A DNA stretch of 64,000 bases from CAWCAW01 sp963714125 (GTDB lineage: Bacteria > Actinomycetota > Acidimicrobiia > Acidimicrobiales > UBA8190): positions 248,001 through 312,000 of the forward strand of contig OY970234.1 of assembly GCA_963714125.1 (NCBI GenBank), in the 5' to 3' direction. How positions within the stretch are numbered: position 1 is the stretch's first letter; every line of letters starts with the position of its first letter. Position numbers and translations under genes: made by a program. This document shows positions 49,975-58,810 of this stretch, one piece after another. A model generated the notes under the pieces. The model did no database searches and was not told the origin of the DNA. It worked only from the letters and a program-made list of their open reading frames with translations.

Positions 49975-51890
49975 CCGAGATCCCTTAGTGCCGATGCCGG
50001 CGCCATCCGTGCGGCCCGCCACCCACCGGCTATCCCGGCGACAAGACCCCCCACCACCGAAAAGACGACTCCCAGCAAAATCGTCGTTCCCGTAATGGGC
50101 GCCTGCAAGTGTATCTTCGTGTTCCCGACGGCGCTGGTGGCCTGGTGGAACAGGGACCCGACGGTAGAGGCCCCCACGGCGGTGCCCGAGGACGTGGACG
50201 TCAGCGTGGGCCCGAGCGCATCGATGAGGCCACAGACTCCTAGCCCGACAAGTACGCCGATGATGGCTCCGACGATGCCGATGCCCACCGTCTCCGCCAT
50301 GATCTGACGCACGACGCGACCGCGTGACCAACCCACGGCCCGCAGTGTCCCGATCTCGCGTACGCGCTTGGAGATGCTCGACATGGTGAGCAACGCCGCG
50401 ATGAGGAAGGCGGCCAGCAAGATAATGACGGCCAAGGCGCCGCCCAAGTTCTTGGCCAGGGTGTTGGCGTCGGACAGGCTCCCGGTCACCTGGTTGGCGA
50501 GATCCTTGGAGGTGAGCACCTGCGCTCCGGGAAAGTCGTAGCGCAACTGCTTCGCTACCGCGTTGACGTCGGAGGACTTGTTCACCTGCACGAGGATCTC
50601 GTTGACGCGCTCGGGCTCCGACGCCGCCGATTGCACGGTGGCGAGGTCGAAATAGATGTCCGAGGTGTCGCCGGTCAGGGTGGGATTCACCAACCCGACC
50701 ACGGTGTAGGTGGCCTTGTCGATGGTGAGGGTCTGGCCCACCTTGATGGACTTGGTGCTGGCGTAGGCCGAGCTGACAAGCACTTCATTGGCGGGGTGGG
50801 CCCCGAACCACGCACCCTTCACCAGCTGGGCTTTGGTGATCAACCCGGTGTTGGGATTGGAGGGGTCGACGCCAGCCACGGTGTAGCTGCTCGTCTGCGT
50901 GTTGGTCGATGGCGGGTTGAGGACCTGGGTGATGGTCTGCTCGGGCACCGTGACCTGGGCGTTGTACTGCTGGTAACTGGCCGGCAGGCAGTTCTGCAGC
51001 TCGGCGCGGAAGTTGGACGCGCCCTGGGCGAATGAGCCGCCACCGCCACCGCCACCGCCGAAGCCGCCACCGCCCGAACCGCCACCGCCCGAACCGCCAC
51101 CCGGAAGACTGGTGATGGTGCCGGTGTTCCCGGTAGGCGCCGTGGTGGGAGTCGTGGTGGCGCTGGTCGAAAACGCCCCCGAAGACTCCAGGCACGTGCG
51201 CACGGCCGCTGACTGCGCCGCGGTGAGCGGCGGGGGCTTCACGGTCTGAGTCAGGGTTTGTCCCCCGGTCTGGTACGTGGCGGTGATTTTCGGCACCGTC
51301 CCCGTTTCATGCAGGGCTTGCAGCGACAGGGCCGGCACGGCCGACTCGACGCCTTTCACCTGATCGGCCACCTGAACCGCTTGTTGCGGAAAAGTGATCA
51401 GAGTGCCGGGAACGAAGAAGTCGTAGGTGAACTGCGTCCCCGCCGGACCGAGCTTGGACAGGTCCGTGAGCACCGACGAGTTGGCATTCAACAACGACGC
51501 CGTGTCACTCGAATCAAGCGCGTTGAGCGCCGCCGCGCTTTCGCCCCGCAGAGCACCAGCCCGGATGAAGCCGCCCCCGCCAGCACCACCACTGCTCCCA
51601 CCGCTGAAGCCGCCGCCACCGGGCCCGCCCCCTACGCCGACGCCGGGCAAGGTGGTCGTCGTCGTGGCCGACGCCGAAGCCGTGGTCGCTCCCACGGTGC
51701 GGGTGATGATGATGTCGGTGCCCACCGAAGACAACGGCGACAGCACTTTGTTCTGCGCGTCGGTGAGTCCGTTGGACACGCTGATGATGCCGACCACCAG
51801 GCCTACGCCTGCAGCCAAGCCCAACGCGGTGACGAAGGTCCGGCTCCAGCGGCGCCGAAGCTCGTCTCCTACATAACCCCATGAGATCAT
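49971..51890 (-). CDS. MacB/FtsX-type ABC permease with Gly-rich insert
   Basis: The 639-residue protein has an N-terminal helix (about 19-37), a large extracytoplasmic MacB_PCD-like domain (about 38-460) and three C-terminal FtsX-type helices with RVREIGTLRAVGWSRGRVV. The periplasm-facing domain carries two Gly-rich stretches and Thr/Ser runs, unusual in length. It pairs with the ATPase at 49192-49974 and is divergent from the response regulator gene across 143 bp. Confidence 0.9.
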   Translation of the reverse strand: MISWGYVGDELRRRWSRTFVTALGLAAGVGLVVGIISVSNGLTDAQNKVLSPLSSVGTDIIITRTVGATTASASATTTTTLPGVGVGGGPGGGGFSGGSSGGAGGGGFIRAGALRGESAAALNALDSSDTASLLNANSSVLTDLSKLGPAGTQFTYDFFVPGTLITFPQQAVQVADQVKGVESAVPALSLQALHETGTVPKITATYQTGGQTLTQTVKPPPLTAAQSAAVRTCLESSGAFSTSATTTPTTAPTGNTGTITSLPGGGSGGGGSGGGGFGGGGGGGGSFAQGASNFRAELQNCLPASYQQYNAQVTVPEQTITQVLNPPSTNTQTSSYTVAGVDPSNPNTGLITKAQLVKGAWFGAHPANEVLVSSAYASTKSIKVGQTLTIDKATYTVVGLVNPTLTGDTSDIYFDLATVQSAASEPERVNEILVQVNKSSDVNAVAKQLRYDFPGAQVLTSKDLANQVTGSLSDANTLAKNLGGALAVIILLAAFLIAALLTMSSISKRVREIGTLRAVGWSRGRVVRQIMAETVGIGIVGAIIGVLVGLGVCGLIDALGPTLTSTSSGTAVGASTVGSLFHQATSAVGNTKIHLQAPITGTTILLGVVFSVVGGLVAGIAGGWRAARMAPASALRDLG

Positions 51891-51977
51891 CGAATTACAC
51901 CCCTGACCCGCCCGCGGCCACGAATGGTAGGGCTCGATCCTGTCAATTGGCTGAGAAGCTTGGCGAGTCTACGCTTA

Positions 51978-51994
51978 TCACAGAAAACTCACAG
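51978..51994. promoter_or_regulatory. TCACAG direct repeat, possible OmpR-type box
   Basis: TCACAG occurs at 51978-51983 and 51989-51994, an 11-bp period, which is the spacing of OmpR/PhoB/MprA-type tandem sites. It lies 40 bp before the response-regulator start and between it and the divergent permease gene. Confidence 0.45.
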
Positions 51995-52033
51995 GAACGC
52001 CCCCGAGGATACGTGCGGGAGGCCTTAAGGACC

Positions 52034-52753
52034 ATGTCCACCATTGCGCCGGCACCACCATCACGGATCCTCGTCGTCGACGACGAGGACAGCATCACCG
52101 ACCTGCTCTCGATGGCCCTGCGTTATGAAGGCCTCGAGGTCGAAGTAGCGCACCTGGGGCGCCAAGCGCTCGACGCCATCACAACGTTCCGGCCCCATCT
52201 GTTGGTCCTCGACGTCATGCTCCCGGATTTGAACGGGTTCGAGGTCCTGCAGCGCATCGGCCGAGACCGGGTCGGCGGACGGCTCCCCGTGCTCTTCTTG
52301 ACCGCTCGCGACACCCTCGATGACAAGCTCCGGGGCTTCACCTTGGGCGGCGACGACTACATGACCAAGCCCTTCAGCATCGAGGAGCTCATCGTGCGCG
52401 TGCGCGCCATCTTGCGCCGGGTGCATGGGGAGGGCGACAGCAGCCGGCTCGGGGTGGCTGACCTCGTCCTCGACGAGGAGAGCCACGAGGTGTTTCGGGG
52501 CTCGACGTCCATCGAGCTCACGCCAACGGAGTTCAAGCTTCTGCATTACTTGTTGCTCAATGCCGGCCGGGTGGTGTCGAAATCGCAGATCCTCGACCGG
52601 GTGTGGAACTACGACTTCGACGGCAACGCCAACGTGGTGGAGATCTACATCAGCTATCTGCGCAAGAAGATCGACAGCCTCGGACCCCGTCTCATCCACA
52701 CCGTGCGCGGCGTGGGCTACACCGTCCGGCCCGCTTCACACCCGTCGCCATGA
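52034..52753 (+). CDS. OmpR-family response regulator (MprA-like)
   Basis: The 239-residue product has a receiver domain with the acidic pocket (VVDDEDS), phospho-acceptor Asp60 in LVLDVMLPDL, Thr in FLTARD and Lys112 (TKPFS), followed by a winged-helix DNA-binding domain (IELTPTEFKLLHYLL to HTVRGVGYTV). The start MSTIAPAPPSR at 52034 is chosen because upstream codons lie in the intergenic promoter. It overlaps the kinase start by ATGA. It probably controls the flanking ABC exporter genes. Confidence 0.93.
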   Translation: MSTIAPAPPSRILVVDDEDSITDLLSMALRYEGLEVEVAHLGRQALDAITTFRPHLLVLDVMLPDLNGFEVLQRIGRDRVGGRLPVLFLTARDTLDDKLRGFTLGGDDYMTKPFSIEELIVRVRAILRRVHGEGDSSRLGVADLVLDEESHEVFRGSTSIELTPTEFKLLHYLLLNAGRVVSKSQILDRVWNYDFDGNANVVEIYISYLRKKIDSLGPRLIHTVRGVGYTVRPASHPSP

Positions 52754-54192
52754 CCCTGCGCCTGCGCCTGTTGCTCGTCCTCATGGGCATCGTGGCCGTA
52801 GGCCTCGTGACATCGGACATCGCCACCTACTCGTTTCTCGACTCGTTCCTCACCTCGCAGGTGGACCAGCAGCTGTCCCAAGCCGTGTTGCCCGTGGGCC
52901 GTGACCTGCTGAGCGAATCGTCCATCGGTGGCGGCGGCATCGGGGCCCTGCATGCCGGGGCGGGAAGCTTCGTGCCGCCCGGCACCTACGGGATCCTGCG
53001 CGATCAGAGCGGCACGGTGCTGGCCGAGAGTCCGTTCATCTACTGCACGACCAACTGCGGTGCCGCCATACCCACGGCGCCCGCCCTGCCCGTACAACTG
53101 CCGGGGTCAGGAAATTCTTCGACCAATGGGCGCTTCTTCAACGCCTCGAGCCCGGGATCACAGTCGATCGACTACCGCGTGCTAGCCGAGCCGGTCGAAG
53201 GCGGCGGCACCGTGGTGGTGGCCATACCGCTCACCGACGCCCACGACACGTTGGGGCGGTTGCTCATCATCGAGGTCTTGGTCAGCGTGGTGGTGCTCGG
53301 CGCTCTCGGTCTTTTGGCGTGGTGGATGGTGCGGCGCGGCCTGCGCCCGCTTGACGAAATGGCCACTACCGCCGGGGCCATCGCCGCCGGTGACCTCACC
53401 CAACGTGTCGCCCACGCCGACGCCGACACCGAAGTGGGGCGCCTCGGTTCGGCGCTCAACACCATGATGGGCGAGATCGAAGGCGCCTTCGCGGCGCGCG
53501 CCGCGTCGGAAGAACACCTCCGGCGCTTCTTGGCCGACGCCTCTCACGAGCTGCGCACGCCACTCACGTCGATCCGGGGATACGCCGAGATCTTCGACCG
53601 GGCGCGTGATCGGCCCGAAGACCTGGCCACCTCCATGCGCCACATCCGCTCTGAGGCTGATCGCATGAGCGTGCTCGTCGACGATCTCTTGCTATTGGCC
53701 CGCTTGGATCGCGAACGCCCCTTTGCGCGTGACGCCGTCGACCTGGCCGCCGTGGTGCTCGCCTCGGCCGATGCGGCTCGGGTGAGCGCACCGCTGCGGT
53801 CCATCACCACCGAGGTGGGCGGGCCCGTCACCGTCGTCGGCGACGCCAGCCGTCTGCGCCAAGTCGTCGACAACCTTGTGTCCAACGCCATCACCCACAC
53901 CGCCGATGGCACGCCGATCGAGATAAGAGTCACCACTGCCGACAACCAAGCCGTGGTGGAGGTCCAGGACCACGGTCCGGGTGTCGCCGCTGATGAGCAG
54001 AGCAAGATCTTTGAGCCCTTCCATCGCAGCGACCCGTCCCGGGCCCGGTCATCAGGTGGCGTCGGGCTCGGCCTCGCCATCGTGTCGGCCATTGCCAATG
54101 CTCATGCGGGCGATGTGGGCGTGGTGTCGAACGGAAGCGGGGGTGCCACCTTTTGGGTGCGGCTCCCGGTGGCGTCGACGTCGGCGAACTAA
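52750..54192 (+). CDS. Sensor histidine kinase
   Basis: The 480-residue product has two membrane helices (about 5-27 and 163-188) around an extracytoplasmic sensor domain, a HAMP linker, a HisKA motif DASHELRTPLTSIRGY with phospho-accepting His266, and a HATPase_c domain with VSNAITHT (N box) and GVGLGLAIVSA (G box). It is the cognate kinase of the preceding regulator. The upstream frame from 52603 is out of context and excluded. Confidence 0.92.
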   Translation: MTLRLRLLLVLMGIVAVGLVTSDIATYSFLDSFLTSQVDQQLSQAVLPVGRDLLSESSIGGGGIGALHAGAGSFVPPGTYGILRDQSGTVLAESPFIYCTTNCGAAIPTAPALPVQLPGSGNSSTNGRFFNASSPGSQSIDYRVLAEPVEGGGTVVVAIPLTDAHDTLGRLLIIEVLVSVVVLGALGLLAWWMVRRGLRPLDEMATTAGAIAAGDLTQRVAHADADTEVGRLGSALNTMMGEIEGAFAARAASEEHLRRFLADASHELRTPLTSIRGYAEIFDRARDRPEDLATSMRHIRSEADRMSVLVDDLLLLARLDRERPFARDAVDLAAVVLASADAARVSAPLRSITTEVGGPVTVVGDASRLRQVVDNLVSNAITHTADGTPIEIRVTTADNQAVVEVQDHGPGVAADEQSKIFEPFHRSDPSRARSSGGVGLGLAIVSAIANAHAGDVGVVSNGSGGATFWVRLPVASTSAN

Positions 54193-54218
54193 CTCCACCG
54201 TCAACCTCGAAGGTTCAG

Positions 54219-55838
54219 TCAGCCGCCTCGACGCGAGAACCCACCACCACCACCGGCGCCGGCGCCGGCGAAGCCACCGCCGCCCGTACCGGTGAGCGCA
54301 CCCACCCCGGCAAAGCTCCCGGGACCTGACGTCGTATTCGTCGGTACCGGCTCGGACAGGTTGGCCAGGACGACGTCGTCACCGACCTTCACTCCAGAAG
54401 TCACCTGCGTGGTCGTCTCACCCATGGCACCGACGGTGACGCGCACCTGGTCGAGGGTACCGTTGCGCACCTCGTCGACGTAGCTGAGTTGGCCGAGCTC
54501 GTGCAGCGCCGAGGTGGGGACCGTCACCACGTCCGAGGCCTCGCCCACCACAATGGCCACGCTGGCCGAAGCTCCGTCGTAGAGACCTTGGGCCCCGGCG
54601 GGCAGGGTGATCACCACCGGGTAGTCGGTGGACGTCGAGCTCACCGGCGGAGGGCCCACTTCGGACACCGTTGCGGACAGCTCACCGCCTTGACCGTCGA
54701 GTGTGACCGAGGCCTTTTCGCCCACCTTGACTTCGGAGACGTCACTGACATCGACCGTCGTCGACACCTCAAAGGACTGTGGGCCGATGACCTCGATCTC
54801 CTCGGACGATGAATCGGCAGAGACGTTCTCGCCGCCGGTGACCGACACCGACACCACCACCCCGCTCATGGGCGACGTCAGCTGCGCTTCATCGAGCGCA
54901 CCTTGCGCCTCGCTCAACACGACATCGTCAGCATCGAGATCGGCTTGGTCGGCGGCCACCTCGTACGGGGTGGCTGCCGCGGTGGACTCGGAGGCGGGTG
55001 TCGCACCCGACGCGGTGTCAGTGCTCGTGGTGCCGGCGGAGTCCGACGTGCTCGACCCCGTGCCGGCCCGTCCCGTGCCGGTCGTATCGGTGCCGGTGGT
55101 GGCGTTGGTGGAGTGAGAAGTGGTGCTGCTGCTCAGCAGGGCGGCCAGACTCGACTCGTCCTGGGCCACGGTTTGCTCGTCTCGGGCCACCGTCTGTTGA
55201 TCGGACAGCTCGCTTTGCAGCGCGGTGGTGCATGGCGACCCGGTCGATGCCGCGCAGGTCGATGTGGCTTGACTCAGATCGGACTTGGCCTGGGCACTGT
55301 CGGTGTCGAGGGTGTGTTGATCCGAGGTGAGGGTGGCCTGGGCCGCGCTGAGCCCCGTGCTCGTCGACGCCGAAGGACTCGAGCTACTCGTCGGTGTCGT
55401 TGTGGTCGTGGTCGTCGTCGTGGTGGTGGACGTGGCGGAGCTGGCTTCGCTGGTCTCGTCCTGGGCCAACTTGGTCTGCGCCGATGTCACCGCCGACTGG
55501 TCGCTGTCCACGGTGGAGTCGAGGGACGACGTATCGAGGGTGGCCAGTACCTGGCCATCGGTCACGTTCTGTCCCACCGCTACCGCCACGCTCGCCACCT
55601 GGCCGGCCACCTGAAACGAAAGCTGCGCCGTGTGGACCGGCTCCAGGGTCCCGGTGGCATCGAGGGTTTCCTCGACGTTGCCGGTCGTGGCGCCGGCCAC
55701 GCGGTAGTTCGCACCCGCTCCCGTCGTCAACGCCCAGGCCGATGCACCCGCCGTGAGCGCCACCACGACGATGACAACCAGCGTCACCAGGGAGCGCTTG
55801 GTCAGGCGGTGCCACAGGGAAGCGGTTCGTTGGCGCAT
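54219..55838 (-). CDS. HlyD/MacA-like periplasmic adaptor (second)
   Basis: The product (539 aa from ATG 55838, MRQRTASLWHRL) has one membrane helix, then an adaptor fold: VAGATTGNVEETLDATGTLEPVH, a lipoyl-like half (GQVASVAVAVGQNVTDGQVLATLD) with its partner later (SPMSGVVVSVSVTGGENVS), and a long Ser/Thr-rich hairpin between. A Gly-rich tail ends the protein. It is the last gene of the 54-60 kb exporter cluster and may replace or aid the first adaptor. Confidence 0.85.
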   Translation of the reverse strand: MRQRTASLWHRLTKRSLVTLVVIVVVALTAGASAWALTTGAGANYRVAGATTGNVEETLDATGTLEPVHTAQLSFQVAGQVASVAVAVGQNVTDGQVLATLDTSSLDSTVDSDQSAVTSAQTKLAQDETSEASSATSTTTTTTTTTTTPTSSSSPSASTSTGLSAAQATLTSDQHTLDTDSAQAKSDLSQATSTCAASTGSPCTTALQSELSDQQTVARDEQTVAQDESSLAALLSSSTTSHSTNATTGTDTTGTGRAGTGSSTSDSAGTTSTDTASGATPASESTAAATPYEVAADQADLDADDVVLSEAQGALDEAQLTSPMSGVVVSVSVTGGENVSADSSSEEIEVIGPQSFEVSTTVDVSDVSEVKVGEKASVTLDGQGGELSATVSEVGPPPVSSTSTDYPVVITLPAGAQGLYDGASASVAIVVGEASDVVTVPTSALHELGQLSYVDEVRNGTLDQVRVTVGAMGETTTQVTSGVKVGDDVVLANLSEPVPTNTTSGPGSFAGVGALTGTGGGGFAGAGAGGGGGFSRRGG

Positions 55839-55848
55839 GGAAGTGCTC

Positions 55849-56805
55849 CTACGCCCCCGTCGTGCCCGAACCAGCGCCGCCGGGGCCACCGAAACCGCCC
55901 CGGCCACCGAAACCGGCCGTGCAGCCATTGACGCCGGCCGTACGGATGCTGATCGACGTGGCGGTGATGGCGCCGGTGTCCCCGGCTGATCCCCGGGCCG
56001 TGACGCACTTGCCCACGACGAGGTCCGACGCACCGGCCGACGAGACCTGCGAGTACGTGGTGCTCGAGCTGGTGGTGACGGCGATCGACTCGGTCGCCGG
56101 CGTCGTTGTCGTGGTCGTCGACGCCGTAGCGGCCCCGCGCCGTCCCCCACTACGCACCGTTCCTTCGATGGTGAAGCCACTGCCGGAGACCTGGGTCACC
56201 TTGCCGGAGCCGAAGACGAAGTCGGCAAAGCCGCCGCCCCCGGAGAACGATCCGCCCGGCGGTGTTCCTCCGCCTCCTTCTCCCCCGGCGCCGCCGAAGC
56301 GGCCGCCCCCGCCGAAACCACCTCCACCAAAACCGCCGGCACCACCGCCGGCCGCCGCCGCGGTGGCGCAATCGCCGCTCGACGGAGCCGGGGTCACGGT
56401 GACGGCGGTCGCAGCGATCGGTCCGCTGGTACTGCCGCTGGTGGCCGGCGACCCGGTGATGGTCACGCAATCACCGACGGCGACCGTCGACGTGGTCGAC
56501 GTCGTCGTCTGCGTAAAGGCGGTGGCCGAAGTCCAGCTGACGGTGACCTGGCCGCTTTCGGAGTTCTGCACCTCCATCGACGTCCCGGTGATGGAGGCCA
56601 CCTCCCCCGTCGCTCCCGGCGTGGTGGGGCGACGGGGCAGGGTTGTGGTCGAACCCGACGCGCTGGCGGTGGGGGAACTCGAGCTGCAGGCGGCGGCCAC
56701 CAGGGCCACGGCGCCGAGCAGCACCACGACTCCGGCGCTGGTGACGTGACGGTGGTGGCGCAGCCGGTGGCCGAATGTCGGGGAGTCCGAGGCGGACGTG
56801 TTCAT
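55849..56805 (-). CDS. Gly-rich lipoprotein of exporter cluster
   Basis: The product (318 aa from MNTSASDSPTFG at 56805, after GGAGCG) has a lipobox VAAA-C (Cys40). The mature part has two repeated beta-rich segments of DUF5666 type (VASITGTSMEVQN to VAVGDCVTITG, and VTQVSGSGFTIEG to LVVGKCVTARG), with Gly-rich stretches between and after them. Surface-exposed. The function is unknown; gene order links it to the ABC exporter. Confidence 0.78.
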   Translation of the reverse strand: MNTSASDSPTFGHRLRHHRHVTSAGVVVLLGAVALVAAACSSSSPTASASGSTTTLPRRPTTPGATGEVASITGTSMEVQNSESGQVTVSWTSATAFTQTTTSTTSTVAVGDCVTITGSPATSGSTSGPIAATAVTVTPAPSSGDCATAAAAGGGAGGFGGGGFGGGGRFGGAGGEGGGGTPPGGSFSGGGGFADFVFGSGKVTQVSGSGFTIEGTVRSGGRRGAATASTTTTTTPATESIAVTTSSSTTYSQVSSAGASDLVVGKCVTARGSAGDTGAITATSISIRTAGVNGCTAGFGGRGGFGGPGGAGSGTTGA

Positions 56806-56854
56806 GATCGCTCCTTGTGTCAGAAAACCGGTACCGCCACCGGCGGTGGCGTGC

Positions 56855-58105
56855 TCACTCATTTCGCAACGCATCGATGGGAGCCAGGCGGGCGGCCCGA
56901 GAGGCCGGATACACACCAAATCCCACTCCGATGGCAATGGCTACGACTATGGCGCCCACCGTGGCCGTTGGCGAAACGGCGATGTGGTTGGAGATCAGGT
57001 GCGGCAGCGCGGCGGCCCCGACCAGACCCAAAGCGGCGCCGAGCAGGCCTCCCGACAGACCGAGGACCGACGCCTCGACGAGGAACTGGCGCCGGATCAA
57101 GTTCGGGGCCGCGCCCAGTGCCTTACGCAAGCCGATCTCCCTAATGCGCTCGGTAACCGAAACCAACATGATGTTCATGACCCCGATGCCACCCACGAGC
57201 AGCGAGATGCCGGCGATGCCGGCCAACAGCACGGTGAGGGTCTTGTCGACCGACGTCGCCGTCGAGAGCAGGGACTGCTGCGTGGTGATGGTGAAATCCG
57301 CGTCAGCGGCGGTGGTGATGTGATGCAAGGTCAGCAGCTCGTCGTCTGCTTCTTGGTAGGCGGCCCCCAGCGTGTTCGACGACGTGGCCTCCACCAAAAT
57401 GGACTGCACCGAAGTACGTGAGGTGCCACCGACGATCCTTTCGGCCGCGGTGGTGATGGGAACCACGGCCTGATCGTCCTCGCTGGATGCGGTGGTGGAC
57501 GAAGACGACGACGCACTGCCCGCCGAGGTCAGCACCCCGATGACCGTCATGGGGATGCCGTCGACGTTGACGCTTTGACCGACGGGATCCGTGGCACCGA
57601 ACAGCTCCTCGGCGGTGGTCGGGGCCAATACGGTGACCGCGGCGTCTTGGGCGACTTCTTGGTTGTCGAAGAACCGGCCCTCGGCCAAGCTGCGGCCCCG
57701 CACCGACAACCACGGCACCGTGCTTCCCACCACGGTGGTGGTCCAGTTGGTGGTGCCCGCCGTCAGCGTCTCCGACGATGACGTAGTGGGCGCTACCGCT
57801 TTGATGTCAGGGGCGACCACATGCGAGGACAGCGCGTTGGCATCGGCCATGGACAGCGTGGACGCCGAGCCCAAGCCGCCTCGGATCCCCGTGCTCGACG
57901 TCGAGCTCCCTGGGGTGATGGTGAGCAGGTTGGTCCCTAGAGCCGAGATCTCGGAGGTGACTTGCGCCTGGGCGCCCTCACCGAGCCCGACGGTGAGGAT
58001 CACCGCGGCGATGCCGATCAGGATGCCGAGCACCGTGAGGCTCGATCGCATCCGGTGCATGCGCACGGCGTCGAGGCCGGTACGCATGGTTTCGAGCCAA
58101 CTCAT
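56855..58105 (-). CDS. MacB/FtsX-type ABC permease
   Basis: The 416-residue product has an N-terminal helix (SLTVLGILIGIAAVILTVGLG), a MacB_PCD extracytoplasmic domain and three C-terminal helices with VTERIREIGLRKALGA, the classic MacB signature. The start overlaps the ATPase stop by ATGA. With the adaptor at 58811-60181 it forms a complete MacA-MacB-type exporter. Confidence 0.92.
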   Translation of the reverse strand: MSWLETMRTGLDAVRMHRMRSSLTVLGILIGIAAVILTVGLGEGAQAQVTSEISALGTNLLTITPGSSTSSTGIRGGLGSASTLSMADANALSSHVVAPDIKAVAPTTSSSETLTAGTTNWTTTVVGSTVPWLSVRGRSLAEGRFFDNQEVAQDAAVTVLAPTTAEELFGATDPVGQSVNVDGIPMTVIGVLTSAGSASSSSSTTASSEDDQAVVPITTAAERIVGGTSRTSVQSILVEATSSNTLGAAYQEADDELLTLHHITTAADADFTITTQQSLLSTATSVDKTLTVLLAGIAGISLLVGGIGVMNIMLVSVTERIREIGLRKALGAAPNLIRRQFLVEASVLGLSGGLLGAALGLVGAAALPHLISNHIAVSPTATVGAIVVAIAIGVGFGVYPASRAARLAPIDALRNE

Positions 58106-58806
58106 GTCGCGGCTCCGACCTCGACGCGCCCGTGGTCGACAAGAAGTCCGTCGCGAATGCGCATGATGCGCTGCGCACCGGCCGCCACCTCCGGCTCATG
58201 GGTGATGAGAAGAATGGTGCGTCCTGATCCGTTGAGCTCCTGCAACAACGCCAGGACCTCGGCCGCCGATGACGAGTCGAGGGCCCCGGTGGGCTCGTCG
58301 CACAGGATCAGCGCCGGATCGTTGACCAGGGCGCGCGCCACCGCCACGCGCTGTTGCTGACCGCCCGACATTTCGCCGGGCCGGTGCTCCGCGTAGGCGG
58401 CAACCCCCACGCGCTCTAAGGCGGCCATGGCCCGGACCCGGCGCTCGGAACGGTCGACGCCGGCATAGGTGAGGGGCAGCTCGACGTTGCGCCACGCCGT
58501 CATCAGCGGCAGCAGGTTGTACTGCTGGAACACAAACCCGATGCGGTGGTTGCGGACATGAGCCAGCTCCACCTCCGACATGCGGGTGACGTCCTGGCCC
58601 GCCAGCCGGTAGACGCCCGACGAGGGCACGTCCAGGCAGCCGATGATGTGCATCAGCGTGGACTTGCCCGACCCCGACGGGCCCATCAGGGCCACGAACT
58701 CTCCTTCTTCGATGGTGGCGGTGACGCCCCGTACGGCTTGGACCTCGAGGGTCCCGTTTTTGTATGTCTTGCGGACGTCGTCCAACTCGATGACGGCACT
58801 GGTCAA
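58102..58806 (-). CDS. ABC transporter ATPase (MacB-type)
   Basis: The 234-residue product (TTG start at 58806 after GGGGGTGA) has Walker A GPSGSGKST, FVFQQYNLLPLM, signature MSGGQQQRVAVARAL and Walker B LILCDEPTGALDS. It lies 4 bp behind the adaptor gene and overlaps the permease start. The longer frame to 58962 runs back into the adaptor and is excluded. Confidence 0.92.
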   Translation of the reverse strand: MTSAVIELDDVRKTYKNGTLEVQAVRGVTATIEEGEFVALMGPSGSGKSTLMHIIGCLDVPSSGVYRLAGQDVTRMSEVELAHVRNHRIGFVFQQYNLLPLMTAWRNVELPLTYAGVDRSERRVRAMAALERVGVAAYAEHRPGEMSGGQQQRVAVARALVNDPALILCDEPTGALDSSSAAEVLALLQELNGSGRTILLITHEPEVAAGAQRIMRIRDGLLVDHGRVEVGAAT

Positions 58807-58810
58807 CGGG

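Noticed and set aside
54903..55931. 342-codon plus-strand frame over the adaptor gene
   Set aside because: Arg/Gly-rich antisense shadow of low-complexity coding sequence.
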